From the NCBI RefSeq assembly GCF_021134715.1, contig NC_060021.1:11874501-11938500 (forward strand): DNA of 64,000 nucleotides. The letters run 5' to 3'. The position numbers and the translations under genes are program-made. The notes below the pieces were generated by a model. That model saw only the letters and a list, made by a program, of their open reading frames with translations, was not told the DNA's origin and ran no database searches. This document shows positions 1 through 12,020 of the stretch, one piece after another; within the stretch, counting starts at the first letter, position 1, and every line of letters begins with the position of its first letter. Origin of the DNA: Daphnia pulex (lineage: Eukaryota > Arthropoda > Branchiopoda > Diplostraca > Daphniidae).

Positions 1-1800
1 GTCCCACCTTTGCTTGTGTCATTGCCACGCAATTCAGCAGCGTTCGCGTTGGCGACCGCTTCTGGTACGAACTGGACAACCAGCCGTCGTCTTTCACTCC
101 GCAGCAATTGGAAGAGATCCGCAAAACACGTTTGGCTCGCGTACTTTGCGACAATACCGATCTGATCCAGACCATCCAGACCTACCCACTCGTGTTGCCT
201 GACCACGAAATGTGAGTTTAATATTATTAAAATCTAATTCCTGATTGATTTGACTGGTTTATACTGACTACATGTTTTCCATTTCTCAGCAATCCCCGAG
301 TCAGTTGCAAATCTTCCATCATCCCGTATGTTGATCTGACCAAATGGGCCGATCCTCACAACTCGCACGTACCGGTAATAAAATTCTTTTCGTTTTTAAA
401 ATGTTACAAATTATTCTTAACTAACTGTTTGTTCTGATTGTCAAATAGAAAACACCGACTCTAGTCCAACCCATACCCCACGGCCATCAAGCTGCTCACA
501 CCGGTTCGGGTAATCCAAACAAGGACGGGATAACAGTCAATCAAGTGGCTATTCACATGCTGAGAGAAGCTTTGGGCAGTGGCGTCTACGCCGGCCAGTT
601 TACCGGTCCTCATCGTTCGCCGCTGCATCCGCATTCCGGTAAAGTGAAGCCGACTCCGACTCGCCGTCCTGTCGTCCTCAGCCAAGAATACATCGACAAC
701 CTCAACGCGCATCTCATTGGAGCCGGTATATCGTGTTCACAACAAATGTTAATCGGCTAATGGCATTGTTCAACTTTTCATTGTTTTGGGGGTTTGGCAG
801 GTTTCCCGGGACTGAACGGTCTGTACAACATCCTCACTCACGTGCCCAACAATCTTTACAAAAGGACGGCCAATTCGAGCGACTTTTTCGGCGATTACGC
901 TCCTTATGCGCCCAAACAGGCTGCCGAGTATCGTACAGACATGGACGAAGTCGTCGAAACGGCAATGCACGGCCCACTCAATTACAAGGACAAATTCGCC
1001 ATCAACAAGTTTGTTCCTATCGAGGTACTATTGATTCCTATTTCTAAAATTTACAAAGGCAATCTGAATGAAATGTTGAAATGGATTAGGGACCATACGG
1101 CAAATTCGATTTGCAAGACTTTGTCAACCTAGCCGAACATTTGATCAAAACCAGCAACCAATTACCTGTAGGAGCCAATCAAGTGAAAGAAGACGATCAC
1201 TTTGATGCAGATTCACCCAACCTTCTCAACAATGTGGGCACTGCCAACGCTCGTACCATTTCCAGTTCCACGACTAACAACCTGAAAAAGCCATCAGTCA
1301 CCACCGATAGGAAAGTGGGCAGTTATCGGAGTCGCAGTCGTAATGGTCGCACTAAACGAGCTGATAATAAGGAAAAGAATAAGAATGCCGATGAGGAGCT
1401 GGCAGATTCTTCGCTAGTGCCCCTCGACCTATCCAACTATTCGAAACCGTCACGATTGGACATTTTCTTACCCGAGTTCATAGTCGACCACGTTGAATCT
1501 TACGCAGCAACGCAAAATAATAAGAGCGCCGAGGTTGTCGATCAAGTCATCCATGCGGAAGAGAAACGAGCCGCCCAACATGAAAAAATCGAAGCAGACA
1601 TGCAGAAGGCGGTCGAAGCCATGAAAAACCTGGAAGATTCCTACAAGGTTTTGCACGAGCAGATCGAGGCGACACGAAAATTGTTTCCTGATGTTGACGA
1701 TCCGGCTCACAAAACATTGGATGACATCCTCTCCAACGCTTCCACTCCCAGGTCATCTGCTCTTGAGGGTGATTCACCATCGACTGCTGATGCTAGTTAA
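1..1800 (+). CDS. Animal haem peroxidase, C-terminal part (5' partial, five exons)
   Basis: Five exons can be joined with GT/AG borders and conserved phase: 3-211, 290-374, 449-725, 801-1024 and 1090-1800, giving about 501 residues with the start outside the window. The first two exons carry the typical end of an animal haem peroxidase domain: a GDRFWYE block, RLARVLCDNT, then IIPYVDLTKWAD, the tail motif of secreted peroxidases (peroxinectin, chorion and peroxidasin-like). The catalytic histidines lie upstream of the window. After the domain come about 400 residues without a family I recognise, including a charged, probably coiled-coil stretch near the C-terminus (about 1540-1680). Family members act outside the cell, cross-linking tyrosines or making hypohalites, so a role in cuticle, egg-shell or immunity is an inference. 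The family call is firm; the subfamily is open. Confidence 0.85.
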
Positions 1801-4012
1801 CTTAAATCATGACCTTTCGGCAGTCTTCAGTCATCAGCCCTGCTACATTAATCATATCATTCTTCAGTAATATACTCTATAGTCTATCAATTTTATATTA
1901 TAAACGTCTGCGTCTCTTCATCAGCTCGCGCATACGATTTTTCCATCTTCTACTAACTCTGATTGGGTTTGGTCAGGTTCCGTAGCTGTGCACTATATAC
2001 TCAAAGAGCTTGGGCTACATGAATTAAATATTTCGGTATATCTACAAGAATCGTTTTGAGTAAAGACAAAGGCTCGTGATTTTTTAATAATTATGTTCGA
2101 CTTTTATACTTAATTTTTATCGTTGATGAATATATATTGATCGCATGACAATAACATTCAATCATACAGGAAGAACTTTCAACGCCAAACATTTTAGGGA
2201 TTCGGGGTCCCGTGATGAGCGTCTATATTCGATACTCTTTGAGTCTTGACTTGACCAAAACATGTTCCATTCTTTCTTGTAACAGCTTAAATGATGAATT
2301 TTTTGAAATTTTGATATACCAAACATACACAGAGTTCTTTTAACGAAAAGAAAAAGGTTTAAACTTCAATCCCACATCCAATCCAAAAATCCAAACCACA
2401 TTCCCATTTCAATTTGAGGTTATTTTCATAATCTAAGCTGTTTTAAAATTTGTTTTTGTTATAATGTCACAGGTCTCAAACGACTGTCTCGACATCATCA
2501 TGCTGTTTATTTTATTTATTTATCACACAGGCTCATTCGTGAAATTAAGAAGGCTTCGTCTAAACGTGCGCATCAATCCCGTAAAGTGAATCCAAGTTAT
2601 TTGACCGTCTCAAATTCTTTCGATGAATTAGTAAAGGTATTTATGCATTATTGATATGGGGGTGTCACATATTTTTATTATTTGTAAAAGAACTTTTTTC
2701 AATTTAACATGTTTTTTCCTTAACATTATAATTTGATAACACGCGTTCTTATTAAATTCTAGAAAGATATGTTACCTGATTTATTAAATTTCAAAAATCA
2801 TGTTCAAAGTAAATTTTTTGGGGTAAAATCACTCAATCTTGTATATTTTGAAAAATTTTAGAAAGTATTAGAATTGGTCGTATAGCGTTTTCAGAAACTT
2901 ACATTCAGCAAAGTGTAGCGATTTGTTTAGTTATTAAAATTGATCTCAGTAATATTCAATCAACAAGCGTGTGTGTATTAAAATATTGACAAACTGCCAC
3001 GGAGTGACATAGCTGATAGGATGGTGATTTGCGTCAGATTTTAACTTGGATGTATGGAAACAAAGCGAGCTGGAGGGTATACTGGAAATTTGCAAACTGC
3101 TGATAATTTTGTCGTAACATGTAGAAATTACAGGTACAGTTTCGCAATTATACAAATGAGGTACAGAAGAAACCAGCAGTATGCCAAATACCTAGATATC
3201 GCTTACACCAAACATAGGGTGACGCTGTGCAGTTTACTGAAGGGTATGGTCCTAACATGGTAACAGTAGTGTTTGGAGTGCATGGAACTACATACAGTAA
3301 GGGATGAGGAAATTAACGCTTTAATTCAGTTGAAAAACAAACAAACTACTATTTACCGTTGTTGGTCTTGTAGAACATTCTGTCGGTGTTGATTTCCTCA
3401 CCAAAAGTAGTTGATATTAGTAAAACTGCGCTTATGCTAGCGATTAGCAGCACCTAAGGTGATGTGTAAGTATGTGCAATTGTAAATTTTTTTGAAAAAC
3501 GGTGAGAAATGGACTAACAATAACGTAACATTAATATTATACTTCATAAAATACGAAGTGGGAAATAACATTTTTCTTACCGTCTTAAGTTGGAACATGT
3601 TGACGCGTGATTCAGCTTACCAACCAGCTATGATTGTCCTACCTCTCGCTCTTGTTTAGTCTTGAACCGTTTTTATTTCTAAAAAAATGACACTAGTGAG
3701 AAGTGCTGCAACTATTGCTTTATGTAGGACAAGTCTGCAAACACTCGACACAGCTGCAGTCGAGTGCACCAGCTGTGAAGTCTGTATGTGGCCGTATGTG
3801 AAGAATAAGTAACGCATCACTTTATCCGATTTCTGCAGCTTTTTTTTTTAAAATTAAGCTAAAATAAATGTTGGTAAGATTGAATTATATAATAAACACT
3901 AACCGGCTGAATTGATAAATAACTCTGTTGAAACTGGGCACGCATACATGTGATGGATAGAAATAGAAGTTTCATCTAAACAACATGTTTTTGTTTAACT
4001 CAAAGTTCGACA
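1801..4012. other. AT-rich intergenic stretch
   Basis: No convincing gene is visible. The first few hundred bases are probably the 3' UTR of the peroxidase gene. A weak exon-like block at 2531-2636 is listed separately. The rest is AT-rich sequence with short chance ORFs. Confidence 0.5.
2531..2636 (+). other. Possible orphan or alternative exon
   Basis: A 106-bp open block begins after a pyrimidine-poor TCACACAG acceptor and ends at AAAG|GTATTT. In one frame it reads as a basic peptide containing KKASSKRAHQSRK and ending SFDELVK. It could be an alternative 3' exon of the peroxidase gene or chance. Only the splice-like edges and open frame support it. Confidence 0.2.
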
Positions 4013-5534
4013 CTAGTAAACATATCTGTAATAAGTTGGCGCCATTTGATAATTCATCTGATATGATGGGTATGAGCTATAGGTAAGAAAAGACTGCCGA
4101 GGCTGGTAACCGTTGCTCGAAGCTGGTTTGCTGCTGGGGTAGGGAGGATTCTCGTAGTAGTATCTAGTAGTCGGTTGGCTGTAGTAGTTAGGAACCGGGG
4201 CAACGTAGTACCTAAAACACGGGGTTGTGGTGTAATAGATTGGCTTGCCAGTTGTGTAGGCGGGAGCGTAGTAGTTTGGATGTTCCTCTTCATAATGCGG
4301 AGACTGGAAGACTGAACTGGCATATTTGGTGGTGTAGTAGGAAGGAGCTGCTGTGGTGTAGTAAGTTGGACTCTCTTGCAGGTAACGCGCAACTTTGTTG
4401 GCGTCATATTCAAAAGAGTCCTGCTGGTAGGACGGCGTAGCAGCTGAGTAGTATGAATCAGTTTCCTCGGGTAAATCGCCGGCATTGTCGCGGGAAGAAG
4501 ATTCTTCATAGGTACCGGGAGTAGATTCCAGGTCGTATGGGCTATAGTGATCGCTGGGGAAATAGTGGCTCGCTGCAGCTTGGTAAGGAGCCCCTGTGGT
4601 GAAGGGAGCAGGTCCATATGCGTAGCTAGAAGTAGTGGTATGGTAACCATGCTCTTCGTACCGGTAGCCATCAGTGGTATAATCTGGCGCAGAATAAGAA
4701 GAACTCTTTGTGAGGGGCTTGTACTCGTGATGGTCGGATTCAGCTCCATAAGTTGATGCAACATCGTAGTGAGGAGCAGCTGTTGTGTAAGCGAAATAGG
4801 CAGCACTCTCGTAGTGATAACCAGCTGTGGTATAGTAGCCAGGAGTGGTGTCAGCTGTTGAAGTATAATAAGTAGCCGTTGTTGCGTAATGGGATTGGGC
4901 TTCAGCTTTGTAGCTAGGAGAGGCGTAAGACGGAGCAGAGAAGTAAGAAGCTGTCGTCGAGTAGTAAGTTGGAGCCTCAGTTTTGTAGCCAGCAATGGAA
5001 TAAGACGGCGCAAAATAACGACAAGTCGTTGACGGGTAGTACGAAGGAGCCGGCGTGGAGTAGTACGAATTCGACTTGACAGTAGTCGTTTCGTATTTCT
5101 GTAAATAACAAAAAAACAAAAATCTGGGTATACATATGACTCTTTTTAAAACTTCACATCTACAGTGACGTACCTGATAAGGCGTGTTGGTTGTCGTGTA
5201 GCTCTCGCCGTAAGTAGAAGAAGGTTTTGAATATGACGCCACTCCGATCCCGTATCCAGGTTTGACGACGCCACAGGAGACATCAACAACGCTAGTCATT
5301 AGCAGAACAAACAAGTGAAAGAATGAATACAAATCGTCCTAAGGTGTTTCAAACAGTAAACATAACTATTGTTTAAGTACTAAAGTTTCAAAAGACCAAG
5401 AAGTTCTTAATTACAGAATTAATAAAAATAAATAAGCAGACGGGATTGAATAAGGCAAAGAATGTAAACAATGGACTACGCGATGGTTTGTTTGAATTCA
5501 CCACAATATTAAATAATAATAATAACTTACCCAT
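4013..5534 (-). CDS. Tyr/Thr/Ser/Pro-rich repetitive secreted protein
   Basis: Read on the minus strand, exon 3 (5098-4013, stop TAG) follows a 75-bp intron (5173-5099) and exon 2 (5338-5174). The product of about 415 residues is dominated by short degenerate repeats such as APSYYTT, YKTEAP and YSAPSY. Exon 2 encodes a hydrophobic segment followed by VSCGVVKPGYG, like a signal peptide. Such low-complexity Tyr-rich proteins are typical of arthropod cuticle, egg-case or adhesive secretions; no named family is certain. A candidate first exon ends ATGG|GTAAGT at 5534-5531, but joining it to the exon 2 acceptor gives a different frame that stops after 16 residues. The true start is therefore unresolved; an in-frame ATG inside exon 2 lies at 5299. 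A TATA box lies upstream at 5612-5605. Confidence 0.7.
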
Positions 5535-5811
5535 GGCGATTTAATTTATAAACAGTACCGAGGTTGAAAGAAACTCAACTAAGGGTTTTCACACATTTCT
5601 GATGTTTATATACCTGTGCTCACCCTCTTTGATGCAAAACCTAATTACTCCCCCAAAACAGATGATCCTGAAATGGCGCGTTAAAATTTCAACATTTTTA
5701 ACAGTTTCTCAGGATACAATTTTTCAGTTGATTGAAAATTGACACATTCGTACAATTCCCTTAGATTGAATTAATTTTGAATTATTCCAATCCTTTTTTT
5801 TGAGGGCATTT
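5345..5811. other. Intron and upstream region of the Tyr-rich gene
   Basis: This covers the first intron (5530-5339), the short candidate exon 1 and the promoter side of the minus-strand gene. It stops at the target-site duplication of the P-like element. No other gene is seen. Confidence 0.45.
5605..5612 (-). promoter_or_regulatory. TATA box of the Tyr-rich protein gene
   Basis: TATATAAA on the minus strand lies about 70-80 bp upstream of the candidate exon 1 ATG (5534). A TTAGTTG sequence at about the expected distance could be the initiator. Its position fits the gene's first exon. Confidence 0.55.
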
Positions 5812-5819
5812 GTCTAAAC

Positions 5820-5871
5820 CATGGTTGTAGATATAATGGTTCCCACTGTCTGTGTTATAAGGTCCCATAAG
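5820..5871 (+). repeat. Left terminal inverted repeat of the P-like element
   Basis: This 52-bp sequence is the reverse complement of 7303-7354 with one mismatch. It begins CATGG directly after the GTCTAAAC target duplication. Confidence 0.93.
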
Positions 5872-6022
5872 AAAAAAATTGAAAGTTCTCCGTCAACGAT
5901 CTTTCCTCAGGGCATGGTTACTACGAAAGTGCTGCCATCTGCCCACACAATCTCTAACTGAATGGCTTACTGCAGAAACGAAGAATTCACGTTTTAATGG
6001 CGGAAATGCAGATTAATGTAAA

Positions 6023-7023
6023 ATGACACGCAAACCATGTTTCGTTTTTAATTGTAAATCTTCTTATAACAAAGAAAATGAAAGTCTTGCGTTTTTCCAT
6101 CCACCGAAGTTGTGTCTAAATTCCTGGCAGGAAATTATTAAAAAGCCAGGACTCACTTGCCAGTCCAGAATTTGCAGTATTCATTTTGAAGAGAACGACA
6201 TACTCAAAGGGAGAGAAATTCAAGGCGTGTTTTACAGTTATCCGAAATGGAAATTAAAATCAGGTGCTCGGCCCAGTAAATTGCTAGGTATTCTCAAATT
6301 TTAATTATCCATGACAATGTTAAGTTATACTAATACTGCTAATTCTGTATGTTTCTAACAGGAAATGATGTCAGCGTACTCGAAAGACCTGCTGCAAAGA
6401 AGTATGTTCACAGTGATAGGTTTAAGTCACCATATCGAAATATAACAGCAAAGTCTAAAGCTGCTAATCCTAAGCTGCAGTTGGACAATCAATCATTTTT
6501 GTCGAATAACAACACCAATGTATTGATCCCATCACATGCAAAGAAGTCAACGTCAAATAGCATAGGTAAATTAAAAACTAAGTGTAATAAGATATTTTTT
6601 AAAAACATGACATGTTATGTTACAGCTATACACCAACTTGACGCTGAAAAAGGAAAAGTAAATGATATGGAAGCAGCTGAACCTGTGGCATTACCATGTG
6701 TAACAACAGAAGACATGTTCCAGGAACCTACTACTGAAACACTCCTACACATTCCACCTGAAAAAGAACTACAATCTGAATCTGAATCTCAATTCAGTCA
6801 TTATTTAGTGAGAGATAGTTACGAAATTTGTATGTCAAAAATCAAAGTACTCAATCTTTGTCCTTTTTTTTGTGACACACACCGTGCTGACTCGTATCCT
6901 TATTTAATAATGGAATTCGTACAAGTTAGATATCATTTTGAATCAAAGCGTTTTCAAGAACGTAATTTGGCAGAAGTTGATAGTAACGTGCGACAAAATT
7001 TCAAGATGGCAAAACTTGCTTAA
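6023..7023 (+). CDS. THAP-domain DNA-binding protein of the P-like element
   Basis: Exon 1 is 6023-6287 (donor CTAG|GTATTC) and exon 2 is 6362-7023, giving about 308 residues. Residues 1-88 form a THAP zinc finger: C6-x4-C11, a conserved W35, then C51-x2-H54, and a Pro-containing GARPSKL segment where the AVPTIF box is expected. THAP domains bind specific DNA; in P elements they recognise subterminal transposon sequence. The remaining 220 residues are polar and match no transposase catalytic domain I recognise. A 60-bp stretch (6566-6625) with GT/AG ends is in frame and may be a small optional intron. The gene lies wholly between the inverted repeats, so it belongs to the element. It could act as a repressor or binding factor (inference), by analogy with truncated P proteins. 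Confidence 0.83.
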
Positions 7024-7302
7024 TTTTTTTTTTCTAAATGTAAATTGTATGTATGTTAATACACATTACAAGTTATAAATTGAACCAATGAAATCTATTG
7101 TTATCATCTGAAATTAATCTTAATTAGAAAATCGTCAATCAATCTGTTTAACGGATGCGCAAAGCCGCAAAGTACGCATAGCTCTGATTTGTTTACGAGG
7201 GACTTAGAAAATTTCTGTGTTGTTTCAGTGTAAGCTTCCAGCCTTCCAACACCAGGTCGCGGGGCTGTCGCAGTAACCAAAGATCACAAAAAAATCAGCT
7301 GC

Positions 7303-7354
7303 CTTATGGGACCTTATAACACAGACAGTGGGAACCATTATATCAACAACCATG
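7303..7354 (-). repeat. Right terminal inverted repeat of the P-like element
   Basis: This is the inverted partner of 5820-5871 (51 of 52 positions match). It ends CCATG directly before the second GTCTAAAC. Confidence 0.93.
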
Positions 7355-7538
7355 GTCTAAACCTAAATTCTAAATGTGTGGAAAACTGGAAACTTATAGT
7401 TCGATTGTAAACATTTGGCAACAACGCGCTTTAGCAGACGCAATTATGAAAACATAACAAAACGTTGCAGGTTGAAAGCAGAGCCGTTTGTTAGTTATCG
7501 TTCTTCAATTTCTAGTATTTCAGGCTAATAAAGGGAAA

Positions 7539-8734
7539 ATGGCTTATAGGGGAAAAATTATCAGTCTTTTTGGTTTAACTTGTAGATCAGGAAGCAAAAT
7601 CTCAAGAAATGTTAACCCTGTTTACTCTAGTGTTTTGATGCGTGTTAATCCGTAAGTGTAGCAGTTATTTTCATTATTGCTCGAGAGCCTATGTCAAATC
7701 ATAATAATGTTGTGTAATATTTTTTATTTTGGTTGAAAGTAGATTTCAGGAAAATCAGGCTACCCTAAAAATTTCTGCTGTCACATTTTCAAGCATACAA
7801 CGATTGCACACAAGTTCACAGTGTCGTATGTTTGTTCAGACCCAAGACACTCCAAATCCCAACAGTTTGAAATTCCTTCCCGGAGTTCAGGTAGTTTTAA
7901 TTTCTGTAGTATTTGATTTTGCTAAGAAGTTTTCTTATTATTTACGTAAGTTCTATTCATTACTAGGTTCTTGAATCTGAAACGATGGATTTCCCTACTC
8001 TATCTTCAGCCCAGTGCTCGCCCTTAGCTAAGCTTCTGTTTCGCATTGAAGGTGTCAAATCAGTATTCCTTGGTCCAGATTTCATCACAATCACAAAAGT
8101 AAATTTGTCTGTTAAATTAATGGGTTTCTGTTAATTTATCATTATAATCTTAAGATTGATGAAGAAACTGATTGGAAAACTATAAAAGCCGAAGTTTTTG
8201 CTACTATAATGGATTTCTTCACTAGTGGACTTCCAGTAGTAAATGAAGGAACCAATCAACCTGATAGTGCAGGTACTATAAACTACAAATCCAAAACAAA
8301 AAGTTTTAAATAATAATTTTAAGCACTTTGCACTTTAATTTTTAATAGATGGAAACGAAGAAGATAACGATACCGTACTGATGATCAAAGAGTTATTAGA
8401 CAGCCGAATCCGGCCCACTGTTCAAGAAGATGGAGGAGATCTTGTTTTTAAAGGCTTTAAAGATGGCATTGTTTATTTAAAATTGCAGGGATCTTGCACC
8501 AGTTGCCCTAGTTCAATGGTTACTCTGAAGAATGGAGTTCAGAATATGCTACAGTTTTACATACCAGAGGTATTTAAAAAATCAATTCTTAAATATTTGG
8601 ATGGTAATGATAAATCATTTAACATAATTTAACTATTATGCAAGGTCATTGCAGTAGAACAAGTTCTTGAAGATGAACTCGACAAAAAGGCAAAAGAAGA
8701 ATTAGAAAAATTTGAAAATACGTTGCCCAAATGA
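7539..8734 (+). CDS. NFU1: NFU1 iron-sulfur cluster scaffold, mitochondrial
   Basis: Six exons join with GT/AG borders and consistent phase: 7539-7651, 7743-7890, 7967-8098, 8155-8272, 8349-8569 and 8645-8734, giving 273 residues. A basic N-terminal stretch looks like a mitochondrial targeting peptide. The Nfu N-terminal domain starts at [16 protein letters not shown]. The C-terminal NifU-like domain has [16 protein letters not shown] and the cluster-binding motif C-T-S-C (GSCTSCPSS). In the family, a dimer holds a [4Fe-4S] cluster across two CxxC motifs and delivers it to lipoate synthase and respiratory complexes. Length and all key residues look intact. The P-like transposon sits just upstream and may affect its promoter. 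Confidence 0.95.
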
Positions 8735-10214
8735 ATTTTCTAAATGTCTTTGCTGATGTACAGGTATGGAGTAAATTATAGTTTAGGCTACCACTGTTAA
8801 TTATCAGTATTGTTTTTTATGCATACGCCAAATTTCCATAAAATGTTGGTAGAGAGGGATTCAATAATCGGTTTAGCCGCTTTCTTCTTAATGACTATCT
8901 AGAGATCTAACCGTGTTTGGCTCGAGAACTCTTCTAATAACTCGTTTGGTGCTAGAACACGAAGAATCTTGTGTAGAATATGACGTATATTTTCATGACA
9001 AGGTTTTTAATTGATTTAATACGAAATTAGGCTACTTGTTTTTTATTTGCACGTAGTTTTTGAATTGACAGATTGCACATTCGCTGAGATGGATCTCCAT
9101 TTTTAGTTTTTTAAGAACTTGTGCGAAACAAACTGTCGACCGGTTATAAGCCTTAAGATTCTTTTTTCAATCATATATCAACCTTGCTAGTCGTCCAAAA
9201 TAAACAGCCGAGAATGCTCACTTCGGACACTTTCTGTTGGAGAGCTTATTATGAGAAAAGAAAACCAGATATGTAATGCTTATTGGAAATTATTGAAAGG
9301 CTGTATTAACGACTATATTCAAATAAGGTGAAAAAATTACCCTTGTAATCTTGGGAAAATTTTTACAACTTCTTTTTCATAAAAGCTAAAATTCATTGAC
9401 AGGTATCAATCATGTCATTGGATCCAATCCACTGACCGCAATCTGGATCGTCCGTCTACGTTTTCTCCTCCGATTTTAGAGAGCTACTTAACTTTAAAGA
9501 AATGCTGGGTGTATTTGTTTATTGTCTTTAATTATTCTTTAGTTATAGGTTTGTCTTTAGTTACACGGTTAAAATGCTGCGTAGTGTTCTTTTGTTTGAA
9601 AGCGTCTAATTAGTAGGCCTACTCAGTGATCTGCGGCATCTGCCGAATCAATTCTGATTATCAACTTATTCTTTATCTGTGGTACTGGCGCGCCATCAGA
9701 GACCAGGTTGCGCTCTTTTCGGTATCGACATGCCGTGTAATTAATTTAATTTTAAAACTGAACAACTAGGCAACTAATATTAATTTTTTAAAATGAAACG
9801 TGAAACCTTGGTGATCTACTGTTTAAGCGCTGTTTCCCGGGTGCTGGAATAGCAGATGCCATAGACTAGGCACATAACATGCCAAGCTGCCTTCCTGCCT
9901 TCTCCTCAGTGTAGAAGTTGGACTGACGTCCATTTGGGGATTTCTGTTGTTTTGGGTGATGCTGCGGTGGTGGCTTCTTGGTAAAGATGAGATACAAATT
10001 TGGAGGGAGAATATTACGTAAAGTTTCGTCACTACGCCATCTAGCGGTCCAATATAGAACTGCATGCAAAATTCCCTTTTCTTGCCCCAAAAGTCAAAAC
10101 GCGAAATTTTCTTCTCTTATTCGTCAGAACGTGTCTGAGAAGTTGTAACATAGTACATAGGTAAATCATTTCATCTGATGAGTCAACAATCAATGATCAA
10201 CAATCAATGAGTCA
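8735..10214. other. Intergenic, no feature recognised
   Basis: The start is the NFU1 3' UTR. The rest is AT-rich, with two overlapping minus-strand ORFs near 9823-10090 that look like chance and share no recognisable family. Confidence 0.4.
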
Positions 10215-12020
10215 ACAAATTAGCTAGCTTCAAAAATTACCAATGAATTCATACTTCATTAGGTAAACTCGAGTGATTTCGTCTGTAACTTGTCGGTGAT
10301 GTGGTCTATTCCGTGTACATGTTGGATAACCTTAATGTTTTTCATCAACTTACAGCAGAGGAACCGGGAAAGTCGTGCAGCCTACCGTCACCTATTTTGT
10401 TCAAACTCATTGTATTCTACTGAATGTGTCATCAAAATGATACAGGTATAAACCAACGCTAGCTTTATTTCATGCTAAAACATATATTCTTCTCATGTTT
10501 CATTAGGATTAATCTTAATTATTGGCTTTTCTATTGAACTTGCTAGATCACCGACCCCAGTATGTGAGTATGGACTCTCATTCCATCTTCTAGAGAAACT
10601 TTGATAACTGATTGGTGGTTTCATGTGTAAGTTCACTTGTCATGTACTGAACTTTATTAATTGCAGTCTAATATGAATTTATGTTTTATTTACAGGTTTC
10701 TAAATTGGCATGACTGAATTTATGAGAAGTTATTTCCTTTCAAGAAAAAGGACTTACAGTCAACAAGATTCCTTGTATGCTAACCCGTTATTGGCTGCTA
10801 CCCTTGAATCTCCACATTTGTCAACACTAAAAAAAGAGGTTAAATATTGTGTTCATGCCTATCATCATTGTAAGTTGTGTTTACATTGAATTTAGAGAAG
10901 TTGTCATACTAATAGCACTTTTAACGATTGTTTGGTTTCTTATTTAGATGTTGCCTATAAGACCAAATGTGGGGCATCTGGTTATCCCTCCAAAATAAGG
11001 CAATGACCACACGTTCAACGCGGATCATTCGTTCTGTCGACTTGACTCATTCCATCTTCTGGATTGCTTAGGAAAGCTGATTGGTGTTACCTGTGTAACT
11101 TCATTGTCATGTCACTGAATTTAAATTTTGTTTACATTTTGTTTCTTGATATTTAAGCATTTAGGTAATGACCGAGAAGATGCGGCCTACATGAACATCA
11201 TTTAGGCGGCCAGCATCATTCGACTACCCAATCGGCTTCTACTACCCTGCTCTCAACATAGCACGGAGTTTTACCCTTTAGATTTCTTGGCTGTTCGCGA
11301 ATCGCGATGTGTGATGGCATTTCCTTGGACGAGATGATGATTTTGGCGAGAAAAATATTGCGTGAGTACTTAAAACTGTTTAATTATTCTTTTACTTATT
11401 TTTAAAATATTTTTTTTATTTACAGGTTCTAACCTTCAGGTTCCTAAATTTGCATGACAGACTTTATGACTGAGAAGTAATGTTCTTTCAAGAAAATCAA
11501 CAAGGTCCCTAGTTTGCTAACCCAATTGCTGCTACCCTTGAATCTCCTTATTAAGCTCCTTACACAGTCCCTCTTGATTTGAGGTATTGCTTTTTGTCGC
11601 TATACAATCTTATTGAAAATTATTGACATCCAAATAAATGTTCATTCTGCTTACAGGGTAATCCTTCGCTACTGATCATGGACTCCATTGGTGAAACTGA
11701 AAATCAACGAGAGAATGCTGTAATCCAAGACTGATAAATTGCATAGTTAGATTAAATTACAAGTGCATTTCTGGGCTCCCTTCTTTTCTGTGGCCCCGTT
11801 TCCCTATCTAACCACTAACCAACGCCCGCTGTGAAACCAGGAGGAGGGGAGGGCTCTGGTCGAACGGGGACTTGGAAGGCTTATGATCTAAGGGTCATGA
11901 GTCTAACCCGGAAGCCTAGTATGACTAATCGCTCCCCAGTAAAACTTGCCTCGCACTCTTCTCTCCTCTTCCATTTCCAGGTAATCTCCCTGGATCTACG
12001 CCGACACTGCATGTGCGAGT
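10215..12020 (+). repeat. Left arm of a large diverged inverted duplication
   Basis: Successive blocks reappear as reverse complements at 31750-33815 in reversed order. Examples are the block with GTGAAACCAGGAGGAGG (about 11832) and the one with CATGTTGGATAACCTTAATG (about 10317). The two arms are similar but carry many substitutions and indels, so the duplication is old. Inside the arm, a sequence with ATTCCATCTTCT and a nearby CTGATTGGTG recurs with variation at about 10578 and 11048. No coding frame survives. The retroelement now sits between the arms. Confidence 0.7.

Larger units (their letters stand above)
5812..7362 (+). mobile_element. P-like DNA transposon carrying only a THAP gene
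   Basis: The element proper is 5820-7354 (1535 bp). Its ends are 52-bp terminal inverted repeats differing at one position, and both start CATGGTTGT. An exact 8-bp direct repeat, GTCTAAAC, flanks it at 5812-5819 and 7355-7362. Eight-bp target duplications, ends starting CATG and an N-terminal THAP zinc finger are the hallmarks of the P superfamily. The single gene inside encodes about 308 residues, far shorter than a P transposase of about 750, and shows no recognisable RNase H-like catalytic core. It is therefore probably non-autonomous. The insertion lies about 180 bp upstream of the NFU1 start codon, matching the family's preference for promoter regions. Confidence 0.88.

Noticed and set aside
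4054-5013. 319-codon alternate-frame ORF opposite the Tyr-rich frame
   Set aside because: It is a shadow of the repetitive Tyr-rich coding sequence, with biased composition and no start context.
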